Made by a program: the position numbers and the translations under genes
Assembly: GCF_045862785.1 (NCBI RefSeq)
Contig: NZ_BQXO01000002.1
Location: forward strand, 496,001-560,000
Source of the DNA: Furfurilactobacillus curtus
GTDB taxonomy: Bacteria > Bacillota > Bacilli > Lactobacillales > Lactobacillaceae
DNA length: 64,000 bases
Direction of reading: 5' to 3'
In this document: positions 40,953 through 50,319 of the stretch, piece by piece
Position numbering within the stretch: position 1 is the first letter of the stretch
Layout: each line of letters begins with the position of its first letter
The notes under the pieces: generated by a model
What the model saw: only the letters and a program-made list of their open reading frames with translations
Told to the model about the DNA's origin: nothing
Database searches by the model: none

Positions 40953-43268
40953 TCATGATTCTTTGACAACATGTTCAATCATCATCAGCTGTGATTGAAT
41001 CGTACTAATGACTGGACTCACAGGCCCGTTGGAAACGAGGATTAGATGATGCATCGCACGTGATGCGATTGTGTAGAGCGCCCCAATTGCCGAGTCATCT
41101 GGATAATTTTGCTGGGAAACATCGTAAGCAATGACGCTGTCAAATTCCAAGCCTTTGGCTAAGTAAACGGGTAAGACGACAACACCGCTGGGTAAAGTGC
41201 GATCTGTGTCATTGAGTAAAGTGACATTGACATGACTATGCAGTTCGCGATAAACGATCCGAGCGGCGGTAAGATCTTTAGTTAAGACGGCTACAGTACC
41301 AGATTGAGCTACTTCACGTTGCGCTAATTGCCGTGTTACCGCCAATGTATCTGTTTCATTATAGCGCATAAAAATGCGTGGGAGGTCACCTGGTCGATTA
41401 AAGGCTTGAATTTGATCACCGTTTGGTAATAAGCCCTTTGCAAATTCGGTGATTGGCTTAGTTGAGCGATAACTTCGATTTAGCGTGATTAAGTTAGGGT
41501 GTTTGGCTGAAAATGCGCTGGCGAGGTGATTCAACAAGTCAGTTGGCGTTTGCAGCCGATTGAACAGGGCTTGTTCACTATCCCCAAGCAACGTGAATTT
41601 TGCTTTTGGAAAGGCGTGTTTGAAATAACACATTTGTGTCAGTGAATAATCTTGCATTTCATCAATGAACAAATAGGCAATGCTACGATTTTGTCCGCCG
41701 CCGGTAATTAGGTCTCGAATGAATAGTAACGGGACAGCATCCACTAAACCGAGTCGGTGATATTCAATGTCGGTGTCGAAGTCCTGCTCATGCATCGCCC
41801 AATGTTCAGCATCAACAGACTGAGGATGAACCTGTTGAAGAAAGTGATCGTATTGGCGATAAATATCTAAGAAGTAATTGTTAAATAGCGCATCATAGAT
41901 TGGCTCAAATTGGCGTCGAACAATCAGACGTGCGGCGTACTTTAATTCTGCATCGACATTTTTGAACGTGCCTAACCGTTTGCCAAGTAAGTTATGGTAG
42001 TGTTCGGTGTCCAAATTATCTAGCGCTTCATTAACCCAATCCGCCTTGGCTTCACTACGAATACGGGCTTTTAATTGTTTGATAAGCGTATTTTTAGTGG
42101 CTAAAAATTTAGCCGGCGTCCCCATGGTGTCCGGCTGACTGGCATAAATAGCGGCAATGGTTTCTTTAGTGAAAAAGAGACGACCATCTAACAAAACATC
42201 GTTAAAGCGTAGCTCAGCTGGCGTTAAATTCTGACAATAGGTCGACAGGTCGTTGACGGAAGCAGGGCTTTCTAAATAATCGCGGACATCGGGAAACAGC
42301 GAATTGGTTTGGGCGGCGTCAGCTTCATAGCGTTCAAATAGCGTCTCAACGTTTAGTCCTTGAAGCCGTTGGGTCAGAAAATCAGCTAAGGTCACTTGGC
42401 GCATGTTACGTTCTCCAAGGCTCGGCAAAACTTCTGAGATGTAGTGACTGAACAGACGATTCGGAGAAAAGAGCACCATTTGATCCGCTTGTAAAGTATG
42501 CTCGGTGGCTGTGCGACTGTGATACAACAGATAGGCAATTCGTTGTAGAATGGCAGAGGTCTTGCCTGATCCGGCCACGCCTTGAACGACAAGTAAGTCC
42601 GAGGTGGTGTCGCGAATAATGTCATTTTGCTCTTTTTGAATGGTAGCAACGATATTTTGCATGACTGCATCGTTTTGTTGGCCAAGCACGGCTTGTAGCA
42701 TTTCGTCACCAACGGTCTCGTTGGTATCAAACATGTTGATAATTTGACCATTCTTAATGGTGAATTGGCGTTTTTTAGTTAGGTTTGTGGTTTGTCGGCC
42801 TGCAGGCGTGCTATAGTTCACCGAACCTAAAGTGCCATTGTAGTAGACGCTGGCAATTGGCGCTCGCCAATCATAGATGAGAAAATTCTGATTGGCATCC
42901 GTCAAAGAAAATGTGCCAATATATAGGGTATCAGGATGATCTTCATCAGTATCTTTGATATCGATCCGGCCAAAGTATGCTGATTTGTGTAGTTGATCAA
43001 GTTGGTCCAACTGTTGTCCAATGGTCGTTTCGTTAGTCACTGCTAGATAGACCAATTGGCGTTGCTGCTGAAGTTGCGCGTTGGTTTCCATCGCGTCGTC
43101 GATTTCAAACGTGTTAACCGAAGCGTTATCCGCATAGTTCTTCTGAACGGCGCTGGTTTCTTCGTGAGCACGGGTGAGCTGTTGCTGTCCTTCTTTTTGT
43201 TGACGCGTGATTTCGGTCATCACCTGGTCAAGTCGTTGCTGTTCTAGTTGCTGTTCATCGTTATTCAA
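40953..43268 (-). CDS. helD: HelD-like superfamily 1 helicase / RNA polymerase recycling factor
   Basis: A 771-aa UvrD/Rep-type ATPase. HelD proteins remove stalled RNA polymerase from DNA. An N-terminal coiled coil (about residues 5-90) precedes the first ATPase lobe; Walker A is GVAGSGKTSAILQRIAYLL, motif II is FIDEMQDYS, motif III LLGDSEQALF, motif IV LNRSYRST, and LAKGLEFD comes late. GGAGG lies 7 bases before a TTG at 43268, which I take as the start; the in-frame ATG at 43289 has no ribosome binding site. Confidence 0.9.
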   Translation of the reverse strand: MNNDEQQLEQQRLDQVMTEITRQQKEGQQQLTRAHEETSAVQKNYADNASVNTFEIDDAMETNAQLQQQRQLVYLAVTNETTIGQQLDQLDQLHKSAYFGRIDIKDTDEDHPDTLYIGTFSLTDANQNFLIYDWRAPIASVYYNGTLGSVNYSTPAGRQTTNLTKKRQFTIKNGQIINMFDTNETVGDEMLQAVLGQQNDAVMQNIVATIQKEQNDIIRDTTSDLLVVQGVAGSGKTSAILQRIAYLLYHSRTATEHTLQADQMVLFSPNRLFSHYISEVLPSLGERNMRQVTLADFLTQRLQGLNVETLFERYEADAAQTNSLFPDVRDYLESPASVNDLSTYCQNLTPAELRFNDVLLDGRLFFTKETIAAIYASQPDTMGTPAKFLATKNTLIKQLKARIRSEAKADWVNEALDNLDTEHYHNLLGKRLGTFKNVDAELKYAARLIVRRQFEPIYDALFNNYFLDIYRQYDHFLQQVHPQSVDAEHWAMHEQDFDTDIEYHRLGLVDAVPLLFIRDLITGGGQNRSIAYLFIDEMQDYSLTQMCYFKHAFPKAKFTLLGDSEQALFNRLQTPTDLLNHLASAFSAKHPNLITLNRSYRSTKPITEFAKGLLPNGDQIQAFNRPGDLPRIFMRYNETDTLAVTRQLAQREVAQSGTVAVLTKDLTAARIVYRELHSHVNVTLLNDTDRTLPSGVVVLPVYLAKGLEFDSVIAYDVSQQNYPDDSAIGALYTIASRAMHHLILVSNGPVSPVISTIQSQLMMIEHVVKES

Positions 43269-43439
43269 GTTGACGCCTCCAGGTGCCATTGTGTCAGTCG
43301 CAACATTAATAAACTCTGACCATCTTAGCCGCCAAAAACGGACCTGTCAACGATGATGAATTACAGTTTTAAATCGCTAGCTAGTGCGTTTTGACAGCTC
43401 TTTTAAAAGTCGGTATACTTAATTAAGACGGATTGTGTC

Positions 43440-43655
43440 AAACAATCAGCATCGTAGTGGAGTAGACACCATAAAACAGCAAGGTTGAGATGGTGAGAGT
43501 CAGCCAAGGTGACGAAGTGGGCTAGGATGTCGTTTGCATCGAAAATAATTTTAAGTGGGATCGTAAGCGATCCAATTTAGGTGGCACCGCGGGTAACCGT
43601 CCTATGATGACCTTCTTTTCGTGTGAGAAGCGGTCATGATAGGACGGTTTTATTT
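43440..43655 (+). promoter_or_regulatory. T-box leader of trpS
   Basis: The T-box TAGGTGGCACCGCGGGT lies at 43578-43594. The likely specifier codon is TGG (Trp) at 43518-43520 in GAAGTGGGCT, the same GAAG context as the tyrS leader. The terminator is AACCGTCCTAT...GACC / GGTC...ATAGGACGGTT (43595-43651) followed by TTTATTTT. The 5' end is estimated. Confidence 0.93.
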
Positions 43656-43687
43656 TAGCGAAGCTACCCTTTAAGGAGGCCAATTAG

Positions 43688-44719
43688 ATGGCAGAAACAA
43701 AAAAAGTGATTTTAACAGGTGATCGACCAACCGGGAAGTTGCATATCGGACACTACGTTGGCTCACTGCGTAATCGGGTGACGATGCAAAATTCTGGGGA
43801 ATACAACACCTTTATTATGATCGCTGATATGCAGGCATTGACTGATAATGCACGTGATCCAGAAAAAATTCGACGCAGTCTGACTGAAGTTACGTTGGAC
43901 TATTTAGCAGTTGGGATTGATCCTAAAAAGTCTACCATCCTAGTGCAATCTCAAATTCCGGCATTAAATGAACTGACCATGATTTATTTGAACTTAGTGA
44001 CATTGGCGCGATTGGAACGAAATCCAACTGTGAAGTCAGAAATTGCTCAGAAAGGGTTTGGCCAAAGTATTCCCGCTGGCTTTTTAACTTATCCGGTCAG
44101 TCAGGCCGCTGACATTACCGCCTTCAAAGCCACGACGGTGCCAGTTGGCGATGATCAAGAGCCCATGTTGGAACAGACTCGTGAAATTGTCCGTGCCTTT
44201 AATGGCGCCTATAATGCTTCTGTGCTGATTGAACCGACCGGCGTTTTTCCACCTAAGGGTGAGGGCCGAATTCCTGGGTTAGATGGGAACGCTAAAATGA
44301 GTAAGTCATTGAATAATGCAATTTACTTGGCTGATGATGCGGACACGGTGACGCAAAAAGTGATGTCGATGTATACCGACCCACAACACATCAAGGTGAG
44401 TGATCCAGGTCATGTTGAAGGGAACACCGTCTTCACCTATTTGGATATCTTTGACCCTGATCAAGCCCATGTCGCAGAATTAAAAGCGCAGTATCAGGCT
44501 GGCGGACTGGGAGATGTTAAAATAAAGCGTTACTTAAATGAAGTTTTAGAAGCAACACTAGCACCGATCCGTAAACGACGGGCAGAGTATGCCGCCAATC
44601 TTGATTATGTGTATGACGTCTTAGCACAAGGATCAGCCCGGGCTAATGAAGTGGCTAACCAAACGCTCACTGAGGTTCGTGATGCAATGGGTATTAATTA
44701 TTTTACGCAACGCAAGTAA
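43688..44719 (+). CDS. trpS: Tryptophanyl-tRNA synthetase
   Basis: Charges tRNA-Trp. It is 343 aa, the usual length. HIGH-type motif KLHIGHYVGSL near residues 17-27 after TGDRPTG, and the KMSKS motif in NAKMSKSLNN near 205. AAGGAGG precedes the ATG. Controlled by the T-box leader. Confidence 0.97.
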   Translation: MAETKKVILTGDRPTGKLHIGHYVGSLRNRVTMQNSGEYNTFIMIADMQALTDNARDPEKIRRSLTEVTLDYLAVGIDPKKSTILVQSQIPALNELTMIYLNLVTLARLERNPTVKSEIAQKGFGQSIPAGFLTYPVSQAADITAFKATTVPVGDDQEPMLEQTREIVRAFNGAYNASVLIEPTGVFPPKGEGRIPGLDGNAKMSKSLNNAIYLADDADTVTQKVMSMYTDPQHIKVSDPGHVEGNTVFTYLDIFDPDQAHVAELKAQYQAGGLGDVKIKRYLNEVLEATLAPIRKRRAEYAANLDYVYDVLAQGSARANEVANQTLTEVRDAMGINYFTQRK

Positions 44720-44753
44720 CAACAATGATGCGTTGAAAATGAGGCGAAGATGC

Positions 44754-45695
44754 ATGGAAAATTTAGCGATTGTTGATTTGGGTTCGAATTCCGTCCGTAT
44801 GGGAATCACACAAATCGAAAATGACGGGTCATTTAAAGAGGTTAAGCGAATTAAAGAGGATACCCGTATTTCTGAAGGCATGGGTGCCGAAAAAAGGTTG
44901 ACAAAAGTGGCTATGGATCGAACCATCAAAGCGCTCGTTAGTTTCAAAAAGTTGTATGCGAATCTTCCCAATCTGACGGTGCGAGCCATTACAACGGCGG
45001 CAGTGCGTCAAGCGGTCAACCAAACAGAATTTCTTAGTCGGGTTCAAAAAGAAGTCGGTCTTAAATTGCAGGTATTATCTGGTGACGACGAAGCCTATTA
45101 TGACTTTTTAGGTGCTGTCAATGCTTTGCCGTTGGATGATTGCATCATTTTGGATACCGGTGGCGCCAGTTGTGAATTAATTCATGTCGCTAACCGCAAG
45201 GCCAAGAATTTGATCAGCGTGCCCTTTGGTGCCGTTAATTTATCCGAGCAATTCCATTTTGAAAACATTATTACCGCTGGCAATCTTTTTTCCGGGCAAG
45301 TCTTCGTTCGTAAACGTTTGCAGGATATTTGGTGGCTTAATGATGCCATGCATTTGCCGATCGTCTTGCTGGGCGGTGCCAATCGCACGTTAGCCCGTAT
45401 TAACCGTAAAGCACAAAAGATGGTGCGCGTCGAAGACATTCACGGTTATCGCTTGAAAACGGAGACCGTCTTTGACACATTTGATCGCTTAATCTCCAAG
45501 GATAATTCGCAACGGCAAGCGATTGATGGACTTGAATATGATCGAGCAGATATTATCGTTGGCGGGATGTTACCTCTTGTCGAGTTATTACAATTGCTGG
45601 ATTCAGACCGCGTGATTTTTTCGGAAAGTGGCGTACGGGAAGGAATTGTATCCGAATATGTCAGTCAACATCCTAAATATCAAGCCCATCCTTAA
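44754..45695 (+). CDS. ppx: Ppx/GppA phosphatase family protein
   Basis: A 313-aa member of the actin-like ATPase fold family that hydrolyses polyphosphate or pppGpp. Motifs: VDLGSNSVRMGI near residue 6, AITTAAVRQAVN near 82, SGDDEAYYDF near 106, DTGGASCELI near 130. It lacks the extra C-terminal domains of E. coli enzymes, as in short Bacillota forms. GAGG lies 9 bases before the ATG at 44754. The 36 in-frame codons before it overlap trpS and are not used. Confidence 0.88.
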   Translation: MENLAIVDLGSNSVRMGITQIENDGSFKEVKRIKEDTRISEGMGAEKRLTKVAMDRTIKALVSFKKLYANLPNLTVRAITTAAVRQAVNQTEFLSRVQKEVGLKLQVLSGDDEAYYDFLGAVNALPLDDCIILDTGGASCELIHVANRKAKNLISVPFGAVNLSEQFHFENIITAGNLFSGQVFVRKRLQDIWWLNDAMHLPIVLLGGANRTLARINRKAQKMVRVEDIHGYRLKTETVFDTFDRLISKDNSQRQAIDGLEYDRADIIVGGMLPLVELLQLLDSDRVIFSESGVREGIVSEYVSQHPKYQAHP

Positions 45696-45727
45696 CTTTT
45701 AAATCAACAAAAAATGGAGGCCTAGTT

Positions 45728-46990
45728 GTGAATCAAGAACAACGCTCGTTTCGCTTTTTAACACCAGCACAGCGGCGCCAATACATTGCCCAACAACGAG
45801 CTCTGAGCGCTGACCAAGTCGCCATGGTTAAGAATAATGCCACCGATGCTGAGGCACTTTTAACTGAAAATTATCTGACCACCTATCGTCTGCCAGAAGG
45901 GATCGCCGTTAATTTGTTGATGAATCAGCAGGCTTATCAAATACCAATGGTGACCGAAGAGCCATCTGTTGTTGCCGCGGCAAGCTATGGCAGTTTAATG
46001 ACGCTGGACGATGGTGGCGTGGTCGCACAGACTCTGGGACAGGCATTGACTGGGCAAATTTTGTTTGAAGGTATTGATTTTGAACAATTACGGATGTTTG
46101 TGACCGCAAATGAAGTTGAACTAAAGCGGCGGGCATTGGCCGAGCATCCAAGCCTAATCGATCATGGCGGTCAGATTAAGACGTTGATCGTTCGTGATTT
46201 GGCCGATGGCTTTGCTAGTGTGGATCTGACTGTGGATACTGGTGCTGCCATGGGGGCCAACACGATGAATGACCTCTTAAATGGCTTGAGAGATCAATTA
46301 GCTCAACATCTGGGCCACCAACCATTGACAGCGATTTTAACTAACGATGGTCAGGCTAGTCTCGTCAAGGTTACGACGCAAGTGTCATTTGCCCGCTTAG
46401 CTAAGGGTGATGCAGCTGCTGGTGCAGGTGTAGCACAGCGAATCGTTAGTTTAAGTGAACTAGCTCAACGCGATGTTAGCCGGGCAGTGACCCATAACAA
46501 GGGAATTATGAATGGCGTTGATGCCTTCGTTGTCGCAACTGGTAATGACTGGCGTGCAGTGGAAGCCAGTGCGCATGCTTATGCGGCACAGACAGGCCAG
46601 TATCGTGGCTTGGCGACTTGGCAACTGCGCGAAAATAAATTAAATGGTGAACTTACCATGCCGATGCATCTAGGACTAGTCGGCGGGGTGACCGCATCAT
46701 TACCATTGGCGAAAATCAATCGTCAAATTGCTGACATTCAAGACGTTACTGAATTGAATCAATTGGCGGTTGCGCTAGGTCTTGTGCAAAATTTGGCCGC
46801 GTTGCGGGCCTTAGTTTCCGAGGGTATCCAACCGGGCCACATGGCCCTACAATATCGTAATTTAGCATTGGCTGCTGGTGCGACGCCAGCACAAGTGATT
46901 AAATTAGTGGCAAAACTGAAGGCATTAACGCGACCAACACTCGCAGATGCAAAACGACTATTAGCGGAATTATTAAGCGACTCGAAATAA
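45728..46990 (+). CDS. mvaA: Hydroxymethylglutaryl-CoA reductase (class II)
   Basis: Makes mevalonate from HMG-CoA, the committed step of isoprenoid synthesis in lactobacilli. It is 420 aa from a GTG after GGAGG. Class II features: Glu in TEEPSVVAAASYG near residue 76, DTGAAMGANTMN near 170, DAFVVATGNDWRA near 265, and MPMHLGLVGG near 312. The His of the C-terminal flap is in QPGHMALQ near 370. It lies 32 bases after ppx and 9 before the HEXXH gene. Confidence 0.95.
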   Translation: MNQEQRSFRFLTPAQRRQYIAQQRALSADQVAMVKNNATDAEALLTENYLTTYRLPEGIAVNLLMNQQAYQIPMVTEEPSVVAAASYGSLMTLDDGGVVAQTLGQALTGQILFEGIDFEQLRMFVTANEVELKRRALAEHPSLIDHGGQIKTLIVRDLADGFASVDLTVDTGAAMGANTMNDLLNGLRDQLAQHLGHQPLTAILTNDGQASLVKVTTQVSFARLAKGDAAAGAGVAQRIVSLSELAQRDVSRAVTHNKGIMNGVDAFVVATGNDWRAVEASAHAYAAQTGQYRGLATWQLRENKLNGELTMPMHLGLVGGVTASLPLAKINRQIADIQDVTELNQLAVALGLVQNLAALRALVSEGIQPGHMALQYRNLALAAGATPAQVIKLVAKLKALTRPTLADAKRLLAELLSDSK

Positions 46991-46999
46991 GGAGGCAAC

Positions 47000-47962
47000 A
47001 TGGCAGAAATTAAGTTAATCCCCACGGTTCAAGCGCTGCTAGATCAAGTTAATGACTTGTTTCCTGGCACTGTAATGGTTCAATTTGGTGACCAACATGC
47101 AGGTTATGTGCGTGATGATCAGGTCGAACAACGACTATTAAAAGATCGGTTGTTAATCTGGGTTGATGACATTACAGCGCCACAATATTCGGCTGCCCAT
47201 GAATTAAGTCATCTGTTGATGCTCTTACAAGGTTTTCCACAAATTTACTTCAATCTGACGTTTGGTGATGATGAACTAGATACGCAATTAATGGCGATGT
47301 CGACACAACTTTTCAACATTGCCAATCATTTGGTGATTTTTCCGGCGCTGGCTGGCCATGGATTGATTGATGACACGATTAAAAGCCAATACTATGACGG
47401 TGTTTTTGCGACGATTCAACCAGAAACTGGTCAACAAGATGACGCGCAAAATGCGCTCCGTTTATTGGTGATGCTGGATGCATTGGTCTTTTTTGGTGAA
47501 GAAATTGAACGCCACCGAACGGAATTAACGACGAATTTTCCAATGAGCTTTGCGGCTGCTGAAAAATTATATATGGGGATGATCGAGAAAACAGCTGATA
47601 CCCCCTTTGGAATGCGGCGAACAATTGTAAAATTGTTCAAGGCGTTTGACGAACAACTGCAAGCCTGGCAGCTGCCGCCGTTGAATAGCACCGCCTTCAC
47701 CACTATTTCAAGTGTTCTCAGTGAACGTCAATTGCGATTAAACATGCGTCAGTTGTTTGAAATCTTCCATTCTGATTTGAAAAATCCCCAAACCGGCGAA
47801 CGTGCTTATGTAGGACTTAACCGATCTGATCGGCAAAACTCGTTTGTGTTGGCAATTCCGGATTCAGCTCAATCAGATACGGCTAGCTATTTTAAACAAC
47901 TATATGATATGCCGGTCAAAGACTTCTTTGACGCGCAAAAAATCGCTTATATCATTCGTTGA
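47000..47962 (+). CDS. HEXXH-motif protein (IpaB/EvcA-type annotation in lactobacilli)
   Basis: A 320-aa soluble protein. The segment YSAAHELSHLLMLL (near residues 60-73) carries HEXXH, the zinc signature of gluzincin/metzincin peptidases, but a third metal ligand is not evident. Homologues in lactobacilli are, to my memory, labelled IpaB/EvcA family without functional support. GGAGG lies 7 bases before the ATG. It sits between mvaA and the sirtuin gene and is probably co-transcribed with both. Confidence 0.72.
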   Translation: MAEIKLIPTVQALLDQVNDLFPGTVMVQFGDQHAGYVRDDQVEQRLLKDRLLIWVDDITAPQYSAAHELSHLLMLLQGFPQIYFNLTFGDDELDTQLMAMSTQLFNIANHLVIFPALAGHGLIDDTIKSQYYDGVFATIQPETGQQDDAQNALRLLVMLDALVFFGEEIERHRTELTTNFPMSFAAAEKLYMGMIEKTADTPFGMRRTIVKLFKAFDEQLQAWQLPPLNSTAFTTISSVLSERQLRLNMRQLFEIFHSDLKNPQTGERAYVGLNRSDRQNSFVLAIPDSAQSDTASYFKQLYDMPVKDFFDAQKIAYIIR

Positions 47963-47997
47963 ATACCCACCTGCGTAGAGCATAAAAGGAGTTTGAC

Positions 47998-48708
47998 ATG
48001 GCCGTTAATTATCAAGCATTGTTTGATCAGGCCCAACATGTGACGTTCATGACGGGCGCCGGGGTGTCCACGGCTTCAGGAATCCCTGATTATCGTTCAA
48101 AGGCTGGCCTTTATTCATCAAAATTCCATGGTCTACCACCAGAAATATTGTTGAGTCACGATTTATTTGAACAACAGCCAGCGCTATTTTATGACTTTGT
48201 TAAAGAGAATATGTACTTTCCCGATGCCCAGCCGAACGTTATTCATGAGAAAATTGCGGCATTATGTCGCGCAGGCCGGGCTTCATTAATCACGCAAAAT
48301 ATTGATAATCTAGATCGTCGTGCGGGGAATGACGCTGTCGTGGAATTTCACGGGAATTTATTTCGTTGTTATTGCACCCTTGATGGTCAGTCAGTGACTT
48401 GGCAAGACTATTTACAGTCGATGTATCATCAAAGAGATCACGGCGTCATTCGGCCTGATATCGTTTTATACGGAGAGGGAATCGGTGATTCTGTTTTAAA
48501 ACAAGCGGTCCAGGCGGTGGCAGCAGCCGATTTATTAGTTATCGTCGGCACCTCATTTAAAGTCTATCCGTTCGCCGGGTTGATCAGTTATCGACGTCCA
48601 ACTGCAAAAGTTTTGGTGGTCAATAATGAGGCGATTCAGGCTGGAGACGTTACCGCGCAATTCACCGGCGATGCACGTGAGTTCTTTGCTAAATTGCAAG
48701 TTGATTAG
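47998..48708 (+). CDS. Sir2 family NAD-dependent protein deacylase
   Basis: A 236-aa sirtuin. The NAD site is seen in MTGAGVSTASGIPDYRS (residues 18-34), then TQNIDNLDRRAG near 99 and catalytic His in EFHGNLF near 117; late VGTSFKVYP and VNNE contact NAD. The zinc module is reduced: only a CYC remains, the second CxxC being replaced by YHQRDHG. The fold may do without zinc. AAAGGAG precedes the ATG. Confidence 0.9.
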   Translation: MAVNYQALFDQAQHVTFMTGAGVSTASGIPDYRSKAGLYSSKFHGLPPEILLSHDLFEQQPALFYDFVKENMYFPDAQPNVIHEKIAALCRAGRASLITQNIDNLDRRAGNDAVVEFHGNLFRCYCTLDGQSVTWQDYLQSMYHQRDHGVIRPDIVLYGEGIGDSVLKQAVQAVAAADLLVIVGTSFKVYPFAGLISYRRPTAKVLVVNNEAIQAGDVTAQFTGDAREFFAKLQVD

Positions 48709-48830
48709 TGTCAAGCAAGGGTGTTTGTTGGCGACACTTTTTGTTCGGTGATGCGACAGGCGCTGCATCGTATTGATTGCGTTTTTCATGAGAATTTTTT
48801 ACAATTAACTTAATTAAAAAGGGAAGGCAG

Positions 48831-49160
48831 GTGGTCGGCTTGGCTCGCGAGGATATTTTTGCCCGACTTGGTAATTTACTGGCGCAGATGCGCTGGATGA
48901 ATCGGTTCCAACTGATTTTTGATTTTCTGATGTTTTATGGAGCCTGGCAAGTCTTTTTTGGTGCACAGCCGGCCATGATGTTCGGTGTGGCCATGAGTCG
49001 CACGAATGCGGGGGTTGTCACGATGCTCTTTGCACTGATTAGCTGGTCATTTTCCGGCATTCGCGGTAATTATCGACGACAGGGACGGGCACTGATTAGC
49101 CATCTAAAGGGCATGCGGTTATCTGATGAAGAAACAGCAGTTGTGCGTCAATTCAAGTAG
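48831..49160 (+). CDS. Small membrane protein, about 109 aa, unknown function
   Basis: Not recognised. Two likely membrane helices (about residues 26-47 and 56-77) and a basic cytosolic tail. Start is uncertain: GTG at 48831 follows AAGG closely, whereas TTG at 48840 lies 5 bases after AGGTGG. It may be a real monocistronic gene; the sirtuin gene upstream ends in a weak GTGTC/GACAC hairpin with TTTTT near 48742. Confidence 0.6.
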   Translation: MVGLAREDIFARLGNLLAQMRWMNRFQLIFDFLMFYGAWQVFFGAQPAMMFGVAMSRTNAGVVTMLFALISWSFSGIRGNYRRQGRALISHLKGMRLSDEETAVVRQFK

Positions 49161-49193
49161 CACGCGATTAGTTTAAAATTGAGAATTGTGATT

Positions 49194-49372
49194 GAGAGTG
49201 GGACATAAGTCGGTAAGTGACGAACATTAAAAGCGAACTTCGAATGATGACGGTTTATCCATCATTCGAAGTTCGCTTTTAAGCGGAGTCAATTGACTTA
49301 TGTCCCACGTTTTAGCTATTTAGGTTAGCGGTGAAATATAGATTTTGGTTTTGTCCCAAACTCGTTTTGTGT
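49194..49372. repeat. Hairpin repeat family B, copy 2
   Basis: Outer arms GTGGGACATAAGTC (49198-49211) and GACTTATGTCCCAC (49295-49308) pair perfectly. Inner arms of 17 bp start AGCGAACTTCGAATG and end CATTCGAAGTTCGCT. The tail ends TTTTGTCCCAAACTCG. Compared with copy 1, inner arms differ but stay complementary. Confidence 0.88.
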
Positions 49373-49457
49373 TTTTGACGATAGTCGGTTGACTTGATGC
49401 GGATAATCGCAAAAATTCGGCTAGTTACGCCTGAGATTGCTGTTTGGAGGAGACATA

Positions 49458-50303
49458 ATGATTTCGATTGGTTTATCAACATGGACAAGACATCCACATC
49501 TGATCCACGATGAACAACGAGAAGTACGGTTTGACGAATACGCAGGCGTCTTTCCGTTGGTGGAGTTAGATACGTCTTTTTATGGCGTTCCTGCGCCATC
49601 TGCGATTAAAAAATGGGTTCGTCAGGCACCAGATGGTTTTAAGTACATTTTGAAAGCCCACTCAACCATGACGCATCATGATGATGGTCACACGCCAGTC
49701 TCAGAAAGGGAACGGATGGCGACGTTCAAGGCTTTTAAAATGGCGATTAAGCCGTTAGTAACCAGTGGCAAGCTAGCAATGGTGTTATTCCAATTTCCGC
49801 CGTTTTTTACCCGCACACTCGAACATATTCGCTACTTGCGGGAAGTACGGATTCAGATGGCTGATTTGCCAGTCGGTATTGAATTTCGAGATCCGAGTTG
49901 GTATGAAGGTGGTTTGAGCGAAGATGTTTTCAATTATTTAAAATCACTCAACTTGACCTATGTCATTGCTGATGAACCATTTGATGGAAATGCTGGCGTG
50001 CCCTTTACACCAATTGTGACCACACCAACTGCCGCCTATTTTCGTCTTCATGGGCAAAATCGGCGGGGGTGGTTGCAACGGGAAGGAAGTTGGGAGCACG
50101 AGCGGACCAACTATCATTATTCAGCGAAAGAAATTCAAACCCTTGGGCAAGCAATTAGCAATGTTGCCAAGCAAGTTGAACAAACTTACGTGATCTTCAA
50201 CAATAACGGACACCGCGATGCGGCTGCTAATGCAGAAATGTTGCGGGATGAATTAGACTTACATTTTACTGGTTTAGGACCAACCCAAATCGAATTGTTT
50301 TAG
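49458..50303 (+). CDS. DUF72 family TIM-barrel protein
   Basis: A 281-aa protein of the DUF72/YecE group, a TIM barrel related to apurinic endonucleases with no proven activity. Typical pieces: IGLSTWTRHP at the N-terminus, VELDTSFYGVP, FQFPPFF, PVGIEFRDPSWY and AYFRLHGQNRRGW, with FNNNGHRDAAANA near the end. GGAGG lies 7 bases before the ATG at 49458, which excludes the 7 upstream codons. Confidence 0.92.
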   Translation: MISIGLSTWTRHPHLIHDEQREVRFDEYAGVFPLVELDTSFYGVPAPSAIKKWVRQAPDGFKYILKAHSTMTHHDDGHTPVSERERMATFKAFKMAIKPLVTSGKLAMVLFQFPPFFTRTLEHIRYLREVRIQMADLPVGIEFRDPSWYEGGLSEDVFNYLKSLNLTYVIADEPFDGNAGVPFTPIVTTPTAAYFRLHGQNRRGWLQREGSWEHERTNYHYSAKEIQTLGQAISNVAKQVEQTYVIFNNNGHRDAAANAEMLRDELDLHFTGLGPTQIELF

Positions 50304-50319
50304 GCAAAAGTGCTCAGCG

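Noticed and set aside
43269..43289. ATG at 43289 as helD start
   Set aside because: No ribosome binding site precedes it, and GGAGG lies within those codons at the right distance for the TTG at 43268.
45909..46151. Minus-strand frame inside mvaA
   Set aside because: Antisense shadow of a well-supported gene, without a ribosome binding site.
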